A stretch of 19,465 bases of DNA, from contig JANXSI010000081.1 of assembly GCA_025352765.1 (NCBI GenBank), positions 1-19,465 of the forward strand, read 5' to 3'. Below are positions 7,187 through 14,532 of this stretch, piece by piece. Positions within the stretch are counted from its first letter, which is position 1, and each line of letters opens with the position of its first letter. The notes under the pieces are model-generated. The model was not told the origin of the DNA and searched no databases. It saw nothing but the letters and a program-made list of their open reading frames with translations. This DNA is from Devosia sp. Its GTDB lineage: Bacteria > Pseudomonadota > Alphaproteobacteria > Rhizobiales > Devosiaceae. A program made the translations under genes and the position numbers.

Positions 7187-8422
7187 ATGCCCGAACCCGC
7201 AGCCTGGCAGTACACCAAGATCACCAAGCCGATGTTCGACCTGAAGCCGGTCGACCAGATTCTCCTCGGCCGCGTCATCACCGCGGTGGGCGACGAGGTG
7301 ATCGAGGACGGCTTCGTCGAAGTGATCGGCGGCAAGATCACCCGCGTCGGCGCCCGCGCCGCGATGGGCACCCCGGCAGCCGGCCTCGCCGTCACCGACA
7401 CCGGCGGCAAGACCATCATGCCCGGCCTCATCCAGTCGCATGGCCATTTGTCGTGGGACGGCGTTCATGAACTGTCGTTCCAGTCGATGTACGATTCCCC
7501 CGAGATCCGCGCCTACAAGGCCGCCGGCAACATGCTCAAGTCGCTGCGCGCCGGCGTCACCCTGGTCCGCGATCTAGGCGTTCACAACGCCAACCTCTTT
7601 GCAAAGCAGGCCGTGGCCCAGGGCATCTTCCCCGGCCCGCGGCTCCTCGTTTCCGGCGAAAGCATCATCCAGACCGGCGGCCACACCTACTGGGTCTGCC
7701 GCGAGGCCTCCGGCGCCGACGAGATGCGCCGCGCCGTGCGCGACCAGGTCAAGGGCGGCGCCGACCTCATCAAGATCATGGCCTGCCACGACACCCTCGA
7801 ATTCACCGATGCCGAACTCGAGGCGCTGATCGACGAGGCCCACCGCAACCGCCTGCCCGTCACCGCCCACGCCACCTACGACGCCTGCATCAAGCGGGTG
7901 GTCGAGTTCGGCGTCGATTGCGTCGAGCACGGCGGCTCGATGAGCGACGAGACCATCCAACTGCTGCTCGACAAAAAGGTCCCGATCGTCACCACCTTCT
8001 CGGCCCTCGTCATGCAGGCCAAGCCCGACATCGCCAAGGCCTTCGGCATTCCCGACTGGAAGGTCGCCGAACGCCAGAAGGCCGTCGCCGACAAGTCCCG
8101 CTTCGACAGTCTCGTCCGCGCCGCCAAGGCGGGCGTCCCCATCGTCTTCGGCACCGATGCGGGCAGCCCCGCCGTCGAGCACGACGTCATCGCCCCCGAG
8201 CTCGACTTCATGGTCGAGGTCGGCGTCTGCCCCACCCGCCTCGACGCGCTGCGCTCGATCACCATCCGCGCCGCGCAGCTCTCCAAGCTCGACAAGAAGA
8301 TCGGCTCGGTCGAGGCCGGCAAGGAAGCCGACCTGATCGTCGTCGACGGCAACCCCGACCACGATCTGTTCGCGCTCGAGCACGTGCTGATGACCTTCAT
8401 CGCCGGCAAGAGGATGCATTGA
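7187..8422 (+). CDS. Metal-dependent amidohydrolase, COG1228 type (prolidase/imidazolonepropionase-like)
   Basis: A 411-residue amidohydrolase-superfamily enzyme with the complete metal site. Visible ligands are HGH (His85, His87) after PGLIQS, Lys196 in LIKIM as the likely carboxylated bridging lysine, His228 in TAHAT, His248 in VEHGG, and Asp324 in FGTDAGSP. Its C-terminal GKEADLIVVDGNP (378-390) rebuilds the small beta domain. Characterised relatives include Xaa-Pro and Xaa-Arg/Lys dipeptidases and imidazolonepropionase, so it may hydrolyse a dipeptide, N-acyl amino acid or cyclic amide. No signal peptide. ATG 7187 follows a 17-nt gap after the M24 gene, and GAG upstream gives a weak ribosome site. 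The stop forms TGATG with the aminotransferase start. Confidence 0.92.
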   Translation: MPEPAAWQYTKITKPMFDLKPVDQILLGRVITAVGDEVIEDGFVEVIGGKITRVGARAAMGTPAAGLAVTDTGGKTIMPGLIQSHGHLSWDGVHELSFQSMYDSPEIRAYKAAGNMLKSLRAGVTLVRDLGVHNANLFAKQAVAQGIFPGPRLLVSGESIIQTGGHTYWVCREASGADEMRRAVRDQVKGGADLIKIMACHDTLEFTDAELEALIDEAHRNRLPVTAHATYDACIKRVVEFGVDCVEHGGSMSDETIQLLLDKKVPIVTTFSALVMQAKPDIAKAFGIPDWKVAERQKAVADKSRFDSLVRAAKAGVPIVFGTDAGSPAVEHDVIAPELDFMVEVGVCPTRLDALRSITIRAAQLSKLDKKIGSVEAGKEADLIVVDGNPDHDLFALEHVLMTFIAGKRMH

Positions 8423-9603
8423 TGAGCGTCGTCGCCGACCACCTGACCGACCGCATCATCGAGGAAGACGGCTCGTTCCGCTCCCGCATGCTGAAGATCG
8501 CAGCCACCATGACCAACGTCATCGCCATGGGCCGCGGCGATCCGGACTTCCACACCCCGGCGCACATCGTCGAGGCCGCCAAGCGCGCCATCGACGAGAA
8601 CCAGCACCACTACACCCCGCCCAACGGCATCCCGGCGCTCCGCGCCGCCATCGCCGCCGACCTGAAGAAAGAGTATGGCCTCGATTACAGCGCCGACGAG
8701 ATCATCGTCACCGCGGGCGTCCAGGAATCGATCGCGCTGATCATGCTGACGCTGGTCAAGCCCGGCGACGAGGTGCTGATCACCTCGCCGCGCTTCACCA
8801 CCTACGACATGGCGGTGAGCCTTGCGGGCGGCGTCCCGGTGCCGGTCCCGACCTTCGAGAAGGACGACTTCGCCCTCGATGTCAAAGAGATCGAAAAGCG
8901 CATCACGCCCAAGACGCGGATGTTCGTCCTCGTCTCGCCCAACAATCCGACCGGCGCCGTCACCCCGCCCGCCGCCATCCGCCAGATCGCCGAGCTCGCG
9001 ATCCGGCACGACCTCATCATCGTCGCCGACGAGATCTACGCCAAGATCATCTACGATGGCAGCGAGCACCTCTCGATCGCCACCCTGCCCGGCATGAAGG
9101 AGCGGACCATCACGCTCAACGGCTTTTCGAAGACCTACGCGATGACCGGCTGGCGCGTCGGCTATCTCGCCGCCCCGCTCGACTTCGTGACCCGCGTCAC
9201 CGAAGTGCGCCACATGCAATCGATCAACACCAGCACCATCTCGCAATACGCCGCGCTCGCCGCCGTCACCGGCCCGCAGGAGCCGATCGAGGCGATGATC
9301 GCCGAATACACCAGGCGCCGCGCCTTCCTCTTGCCGGCGCTCGACAAGATGGGCCTCAGCTACGGCAAGCCCGGTGGCGCCTTCTACGTCTACATCAACA
9401 TCTCCTCGGTCGGTATGCCGACCCCGGAGTTCTGCGAACAGCTGCTGCGCGAAACCGGCGTCATGCTGTTTCCTGGAACGATGTTCGGCGACCACGACCC
9501 CAACTATATCCGCCTGTCGTTCCTGCAACCGCTGCCCATCCTTGCCGAAGCCGTCGAGCGCATGCAGCGCTTCATCGCCGCCCACCGGAAAGCCGCCGCA
9601 TGA
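8422..9603 (+). CDS. Pyridoxal-phosphate aminotransferase, class I/II (second copy)
   Basis: A 393-residue fold-type I aminotransferase. Motifs are GRGDPDFHTPAHIV (37-50), SPNNPTGAV (172-180), ADEIYAK (202-208) and the PLP-lysine block NGFSKTYAMTGWRVGY with Lys237, followed by GGAFYVY in the C-terminal domain. It is a paralogue of the gene at 208-1422; the island therefore carries one copy on each divergent arm. The substrate-facing loop differs: after PGDE this copy reads VLITSPRFTTY, the other ILVPCPGYNPY, so the two may act on different amino acids. It begins in a TGATG overlap with AAGAGGA about 9 nt upstream and ends in an ATGA overlap. It probably converts an amino acid freed by the neighbouring hydrolases to a 2-oxo acid. 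Confidence 0.94.
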   Translation: MSVVADHLTDRIIEEDGSFRSRMLKIAATMTNVIAMGRGDPDFHTPAHIVEAAKRAIDENQHHYTPPNGIPALRAAIAADLKKEYGLDYSADEIIVTAGVQESIALIMLTLVKPGDEVLITSPRFTTYDMAVSLAGGVPVPVPTFEKDDFALDVKEIEKRITPKTRMFVLVSPNNPTGAVTPPAAIRQIAELAIRHDLIIVADEIYAKIIYDGSEHLSIATLPGMKERTITLNGFSKTYAMTGWRVGYLAAPLDFVTRVTEVRHMQSINTSTISQYAALAAVTGPQEPIEAMIAEYTRRRAFLLPALDKMGLSYGKPGGAFYVYINISSVGMPTPEFCEQLLRETGVMLFPGTMFGDHDPNYIRLSFLQPLPILAEAVERMQRFIAAHRKAAA

Positions 9604-11042
9604 CCACGATGCCCAGTCCCGACAAGCCCGATCCGGCCGAAAAATTCGTCGGCATCCAGGTGAGCCCGATCAGCTTCCTCGACGAAGGCGTCGACACCGT
9701 CCTCGATACCCTCAAGGACCGCGTCGGCGTCAACGTGCTGATGCTGGGTACCGTCTCCTGGCTCGGCCTCAAGACCGGCCGCTCGATCTCCTGGAAGCTC
9801 GACGGCTGGCCCGACCACGGTGTGCCCGAACCCTTTGCCATGACGGGCGGCGCCTACTTTCAGCCCGATCCCGCCTACTACACCGGCACCTTCATCAAGG
9901 ATTATCGCGCCCGCGATCCCGAATTCGAGGGCAAGGACATCCTCGACATGGTGATCGCCCCCGCCCATGCGCGCGGCATGAAGGTGTTCATCGAGCTGAT
10001 GGAGCCCTTCTTCAAATACACCGGCCACGGCTCGGCCAACACCGTCGACATCCCCAACCTCGCCCAGGCCATGGAAGTCGACATCTTCGGCCGGCTGTCG
10101 TCCGATCCCTCGACCTCCCACCCCGATTACCGCAACTGGATCCTGTCGATGGTCGAGGACCAGGTCCGCAACTACGACATCGACGGCGTCATGTGGTGCA
10201 ACGAGCGCAATTCGCCGCTCGATACGCTGATCCAGGGTGGCGCTCCGGGCGACTTCTCGACCCATGCGCGCAAGGAAGCCATCGAGCGCGGCATCGACGT
10301 CGAGGCCTGCCGCCGGGCGCTCCTCAACCTCCACGCCTTCATGCAGGAGGCGGCGTCCGGCAAGCAGTTTGCCGATGGCGCCTTCATCACCTTCATCCGC
10401 ACGCTTCTCGCCAACCCAGAGGCGCTGATCTGGGAACGCTTCTGGCTCGAGCGCAACAAGGACCTCGACCGCGAGCTCTATGGCCTCGTCAAATGGTGCA
10501 AGCCCGGCCTCTCCTTCGGGCTCAACGTCTGGAACCGCAACCACTTCAACCTGTTCCGCCGCGCCCAGTGGCCGTGGGAAGAGCAGACCATGTATGCCGA
10601 CTGGGTCAAGCCCATCACCTACCAGCACCAGGCGGGCGAGGTCTTCACCAAGGAACTGGGCTTCTTCCAGAAGACCATTCTGCGCGACTTCTCGCCCGAT
10701 GAGGCGACCGCGGTGCTCTATCGCATCCTCGGCCTCAAGGAAGCGCCTTTCGCCGAACTGATCGGCGCCGGCATGGACCCCGACACCTATGTCTTCGGCC
10801 AGTGCGCCGATGCGGTGAAGGGCGTTGCCGGCAAGGCGAAAGTCTTCATGGGTCTGGGCGTCGATGCGCCGCGCACCAAGCCCGAGACCGCCAAGATGAC
10901 CGCCGACATCGCCTACCGGTCGGTGATGGCGACCTATCGCGCCGGTGGCTCGGGCGTCGTCCTTGCCCCCAACTATGCCAGCATGAAGCTCGACCACCTC
11001 GATGGCGTCGCCCGCGCGCTCACGGAGCTCGGGCTGAAGTGA
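9600..11042 (+). CDS. Uncharacterised TIM-barrel protein, glycoside-hydrolase-like
   Basis: A 480-residue soluble protein that I cannot assign to a named family. Several segments look like barrel strands with ligand-facing residues: FVGIQVSP (16-23), VNVLML (44-49), GMKVFIELMEP (126-136), DIDGVMWCNERNSP (193-206), LSFGLNVWNRN (304-314) and a final SGVVLAPNYA (451-460). The Asn201-Glu202 pair after a strand recalls the NE acid/base motif of clan GH-A, and Glu132/Glu135 sit at the previous strand end. Annotation as a family-10-like glycosylhydrolase would be natural but is not proven. There is no signal peptide, unlike most secreted glycosidases. It overlaps both neighbours (ATGA in, GTGA out), so it is an integral operon member. 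An alternative ATG is at 9609. Confidence 0.8.
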   Translation: MTTMPSPDKPDPAEKFVGIQVSPISFLDEGVDTVLDTLKDRVGVNVLMLGTVSWLGLKTGRSISWKLDGWPDHGVPEPFAMTGGAYFQPDPAYYTGTFIKDYRARDPEFEGKDILDMVIAPAHARGMKVFIELMEPFFKYTGHGSANTVDIPNLAQAMEVDIFGRLSSDPSTSHPDYRNWILSMVEDQVRNYDIDGVMWCNERNSPLDTLIQGGAPGDFSTHARKEAIERGIDVEACRRALLNLHAFMQEAASGKQFADGAFITFIRTLLANPEALIWERFWLERNKDLDRELYGLVKWCKPGLSFGLNVWNRNHFNLFRRAQWPWEEQTMYADWVKPITYQHQAGEVFTKELGFFQKTILRDFSPDEATAVLYRILGLKEAPFAELIGAGMDPDTYVFGQCADAVKGVAGKAKVFMGLGVDAPRTKPETAKMTADIAYRSVMATYRAGGSGVVLAPNYASMKLDHLDGVARALTELGLK

Positions 11043-12448
11043 CGGCAGACTACGATACCCTGATCCGCAACGCCAAAGTCCTCGTCGGCGACACCCTTGC
11101 CGATGTCGACGTGGCGCTGCGCGAGGGCCGGATCGCGGCGCTCCTGCCGCGCGGCGCCGGCACGGCGAAGGACATCATCGACGCCACCGGCCAGCACCTC
11201 TTGCCAGGTGCCATCGACATCCACTTTCACATCCGCGCCCCGGCCTTTCCCGAGCGCGGCACCGTCGAATCCGAGACTCGCGCCGCGGCCGCCGGCGGCA
11301 TCACCACGCTGTTCGAAATGCCGCTCAGCCGTCCCAGTTGCTCCGATGCGCGGCAGGTCGAGATCCGCCGCGCCCATTTTGCCGAGCACGCGGTCATCAA
11401 TTTCGCGCTCTTCGGCGCGCCGGGCGACCTCAGCGACGCGAGCCTCGCCGCAATGCGCGACGCCGGCGTCGTCGCCTTCAAGATGTTCACCACTCCCTCG
11501 CCCGAAGGCCGCGACGACGAGTTCTACGGCATCGCCTTCCCCGACGAGGCCGACCAGTTGCGCGCCCTCGAGGCCGCCGCCACCGTCGGACGCCCCATCG
11601 TCGTCCATGCCGAAAGCGCCCAGTTGCTGGCGGCCGGCGAGCGCGCCGTGGCGGGCCGCGATCCTGCCGATCTCGACACCCATCTGCTGGCGCGTCCCGA
11701 CATCTGCGAAGCGGTGGCGGTGGCCAAGCTGCTCACCATGAACATCCGCGCCGGCGCCCGGCTGCACATCGCCCATGTGACCTCGGCGCTGACCGTCGCG
11801 GTGCTGCGCGCCTTCAAGGGCACCTCGGATTTTTCCGCCGAGACCTGCCCGCACTATCTGTTCCGCACCCATGACGACGTGAAGCGCGTCGGCGTCTTCG
11901 GCAAGATCAATCCGCCGCTCCGCACCAAGGCCGACCAGGATGTGCTGTGGGAGGCGCTGGCCGACGGCACGCTGACCCATGTCACCACCGACCATGCCGC
12001 CTTTTCGGAAGCCGAAAAGCGCAGCGGCGCCGCCGACATCGTCAGCGCCCCCGCCGGCAGTCCCGGCTCCGAAATTCTGGTTCCGGCGCTGCTCGACGCC
12101 GTCGCTTCCGGCCGGCTGACGCTGGCCCACGCCATGGCGCTGCTCAGCGGCAACGCCGCCCGGCGCTTCGGCCTCCTCTCCAAGGGCCGCATTGCCGAGG
12201 GCTATGACGCGGACCTGATCCTCGTCGATTTTGCCGGCACCACGACCATTCATCGCGACACCCTTGTCACCTTCGCCCGCGACGTTGCACAGCTCTACGA
12301 AGGCGCCCAATTCAACGTCCGGGTCTTGCGCACCATCGTTGGCGGACGCACGGTCTTTGACGGCCGCGTCGTCGGTACCCCAGGCTGGGGCCGCTACGTC
12401 GCGCCCGGCCGCGACGTGCCGGTCGCCGCAAGCCCGGTCTACGCATGA
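11039..12448 (+). CDS. Cyclic amidohydrolase: dihydroorotase/allantoinase/hydantoinase type
   Basis: A 469-residue enzyme of the cyclic-amide branch of the amidohydrolase superfamily. The binuclear metal site is intact: HFH (His62, His64) in GAIDIHFHI, carboxylated Lys148 in VAFKMF, His190 in VVHAES, His246 in LHIAHVTS, and Asp318 in TTDHAAF. SAETCPHYL (266-274) and GKINPPLR (288-295) are typical of allantoinases, dihydroorotases and hydantoinases. Relatives open five- or six-membered cyclic ureides or imides. No pyr or purine-degradation genes are nearby, so a catabolic ring-opening role on an unusual cyclic amide fits better than pyrimidine synthesis. The start is GTG 11039 in a GTGA overlap, with GGAG about 12 nt upstream; the frame open further upstream is shadow. 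It ends in an ATGA overlap. Confidence 0.9.
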   Translation: MTADYDTLIRNAKVLVGDTLADVDVALREGRIAALLPRGAGTAKDIIDATGQHLLPGAIDIHFHIRAPAFPERGTVESETRAAAAGGITTLFEMPLSRPSCSDARQVEIRRAHFAEHAVINFALFGAPGDLSDASLAAMRDAGVVAFKMFTTPSPEGRDDEFYGIAFPDEADQLRALEAAATVGRPIVVHAESAQLLAAGERAVAGRDPADLDTHLLARPDICEAVAVAKLLTMNIRAGARLHIAHVTSALTVAVLRAFKGTSDFSAETCPHYLFRTHDDVKRVGVFGKINPPLRTKADQDVLWEALADGTLTHVTTDHAAFSEAEKRSGAADIVSAPAGSPGSEILVPALLDAVASGRLTLAHAMALLSGNAARRFGLLSKGRIAEGYDADLILVDFAGTTTIHRDTLVTFARDVAQLYEGAQFNVRVLRTIVGGRTVFDGRVVGTPGWGRYVAPGRDVPVAASPVYA

Positions 12449-12474
12449 CCGATCCCGCCTCCGGAGACGACCAT

Positions 12475-13503
12475 ATGAATAACGCCGTCGCCGCCGCGCC
12501 GCCCCTTCTCGAGGTCGAGGATCTGCAGACCTCCTTCATCGTCGGCGAAGGCCAGCGGATCGTCGCGGTCGATGGCGTGAGCTTTCGGGTCGAGGCCGGC
12601 GAGACCATCGCCATCGTCGGTGAATCGGGCTCGGGCAAGTCGGTCACCAGCCTCTCGATCATGCGCCTCCTCCCCAAGAAGGTCGGCAAGATCTCGCGCG
12701 GCGCCATCCGCCTGCGCGGCCGCGATCTGGTGCCGCTGCCCGATCGCGACATGCGCGCCGTGCGGGGCAAGGACATCGGCATGATCTTTCAGGAGCCCAT
12801 GACCAGCCTCAACCCGGTCCACACCATCGGCGCCCAGATCGCCGAAGTGGTGATCGAGCATGAAAAGCTGTCGAAGTCGGCAGCCCATGCGCGCGCCATC
12901 GCCATGCTCGAGCTCGTCGGCATCCCCGAGCCGGCGCGTCGCGCCAACCAGTACCCGCACGAGATGTCGGGCGGCATGCGCCAGCGCGCCATGATCGCCA
13001 TGGCCCTCGCCTGCGAGCCGAGCGTCCTCATCGCCGACGAGCCGACCACCGCTCTCGACGTCACCATCCAGGCGCAGATCCTCGACCTGATGCGGCGGCT
13101 CCAGGAAAAGCTGGGGATGGCGATCGTCTTCATCACCCATGATCTCGGCATCGTCGCCGAGAACGCCAACCGCGTCGTCGTCATGTATGCCGGCCAGGTG
13201 GTCGAGTCCGGCAGCGTGGCGCAGATCTTTTCAAAGCCGCTGATGCCCTACACCGCCGGCCTGCTGCAGTCGGTGCCCCGCATGGGCGCCGGCGAGGTCA
13301 AGACCCGGCTCTCGACCATCCCCGGCTACGTTCCCCTGCTCACCAAGCTGCCGAGCGGCTGCCGCTTCCGCACCCGCTGCGCCTTCGCCACCGAGGCCTG
13401 TGCGGAAAAGGAACCGGCGCTCGAAGTGATCGAGGGCGACCGCTCGGTGCGCTGCATCCGCTGGCGTGACCTCGACCTGCAGACGCGCAAGGTGCCCGCA
13501 TGA
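12475..13503 (+). CDS. ABC transporter ATP-binding protein, oligopeptide/dipeptide type (DppD/OppD-like)
   Basis: The nucleotide-binding subunit of a peptide/nickel-type ABC importer at the inner membrane. Counting from ATG 12475 (342 residues), Walker A GESGSGKS is at 49-56, the Q-loop Gln at 106, signature SGGMRQ at 165-170, Walker B LIADEP around 185-190 and the H-loop His at 222. The C-terminal cysteine motif GCRFRTRCAF belongs to the oligo_HPY extension characteristic of this subfamily. I chose ATG 12475 because GGAG lies 8 nt upstream. An in-frame ATG at 12445 overlaps the previous stop as ATGA, like most junctions here, but has no ribosome site. The gene pairs with the next ATPase; no permease or binding-protein gene for this transporter is in the window. 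Confidence 0.94.
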   Translation: MNNAVAAAPPLLEVEDLQTSFIVGEGQRIVAVDGVSFRVEAGETIAIVGESGSGKSVTSLSIMRLLPKKVGKISRGAIRLRGRDLVPLPDRDMRAVRGKDIGMIFQEPMTSLNPVHTIGAQIAEVVIEHEKLSKSAAHARAIAMLELVGIPEPARRANQYPHEMSGGMRQRAMIAMALACEPSVLIADEPTTALDVTIQAQILDLMRRLQEKLGMAIVFITHDLGIVAENANRVVVMYAGQVVESGSVAQIFSKPLMPYTAGLLQSVPRMGAGEVKTRLSTIPGYVPLLTKLPSGCRFRTRCAFATEACAEKEPALEVIEGDRSVRCIRWRDLDLQTRKVPA

Positions 13504-14507
13504 CCGACCTCGCTCCCGACGCACCGCTGGAAAAGCCGCGCGACGTGCTGCTGCACGTCATCAACCTCAAGAAATACTTCCCCATCCGTGGCGGCATCCT
13601 CAACCGCGTCGTCGGCGCGGTGAAGGCGGTCAACGATGTGAGCTTCGACATCACCCGCGGCGAGGTCGTCGGCCTTGTCGGCGAGTCGGGGTCGGGCAAG
13701 ACCACGGTCGGCCGCACCGTGCTCAAGCTCGAAAAGCCGACCTCTGGCACCGTCGATTTCGACGGCGCCGACCTGAACCGGCTGACGCCCCCGATGCTGC
13801 GGAGCTACCGCAAGCGCATGCAGATCGTCTTCCAGGATCCCTACGCCAGCCTCAACCCGCGTGAAAAGATCCGCACCGTGCTCGGTCATGCCCTCGCCGT
13901 CCATCGCATCGGCACCCCCGCCGACCGCGAGGAGCGGATCGTCGCCTTGCTCGAGCAGGTGGGCCTCACCGGCGACTATCTCGATCGCTTCCCGCACGAA
14001 TTCTCCGGCGGTCAGCGCCAGCGCATCGGCATTGCCCGGGCGCTCGCGGTCGAGCCCGAATTCATCGTCGCGGACGAGCCCGTCTCGGCCCTCGACGTCT
14101 CGATCCAGGCGCAGGTGGTCAACCTCCTCAGCGACCTCAAGGACAAGTTCAACCTCACCATGCTGTTCATCGCCCACGATCTGGCGGTGGTCGAACACAT
14201 CAGCGACCGGGTGATCGTCATGTATCTGGGCCGCATCATGGAGATCGCGCCGACCGCCGCGCTCTATGGCAGGCCCAACCACCCCTACACCAAGGCACTG
14301 CTGTCGGCGGTTCCCAACCCCGACCCCGGCGCCAAGAAGGACCGGATCATCCTGACCGGCGATATCCCGAGCCCCATCAATCCGCCGTCCGGCTGCGTCT
14401 TCCGCACCCGCTGCCCGATGGCGATCGCCGACTGCGCCAATATCGTCCCGGTGCCCAAAGAGATCGCCCCCGGCCATTTCAGCGCCTGCATCCGCACCGC
14501 GCCCTAG
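13500..14507 (+). CDS. ABC transporter ATP-binding protein, oligopeptide/dipeptide type (DppF/OppF-like)
   Basis: A 335-residue second ATPase of the same importer, starting in the ATGA overlap of the first. Walker A GESGSGKT is at 61-68, the Q-loop Gln112 lies in IVFQDPYASLNPR, signature SGGQRQRIG at 169-177, Walker B FIVADEP at 188-194 and the H-loop His226. VINLKKYFPIRGG (20-32) is a hallmark of the DppF/OppF branch, and the C-terminal GCVFRTRCPMA is the oligo_HPY motif. The two ATPases should heterodimerise and power uptake of a peptide-like substrate. Their usual partners, two permeases and a periplasmic binding protein, are absent here, so they must be encoded elsewhere or borrowed. Confidence 0.95.
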   Translation: MTDLAPDAPLEKPRDVLLHVINLKKYFPIRGGILNRVVGAVKAVNDVSFDITRGEVVGLVGESGSGKTTVGRTVLKLEKPTSGTVDFDGADLNRLTPPMLRSYRKRMQIVFQDPYASLNPREKIRTVLGHALAVHRIGTPADREERIVALLEQVGLTGDYLDRFPHEFSGGQRQRIGIARALAVEPEFIVADEPVSALDVSIQAQVVNLLSDLKDKFNLTMLFIAHDLAVVEHISDRVIVMYLGRIMEIAPTAALYGRPNHPYTKALLSAVPNPDPGAKKDRIILTGDIPSPINPPSGCVFRTRCPMAIADCANIVPVPKEIAPGHFSACIRTAP

Positions 14508-14532
14508 CCCCTTCTGATCAGGACTGCCCCCG

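Noticed and set aside
7876..9585. 569-codon minus-strand frame opposite the amidohydrolase and aminotransferase
   Set aside because: Low-complexity Asp/Gly/Arg composition is typical of antisense shadows. The plus-strand genes have full active-site motifs.
10802..11038. Upstream extension of the cyclic amidohydrolase frame
   Set aside because: It lies within the TIM-barrel gene in another frame, and the family N-terminus begins just after GTG 11039.
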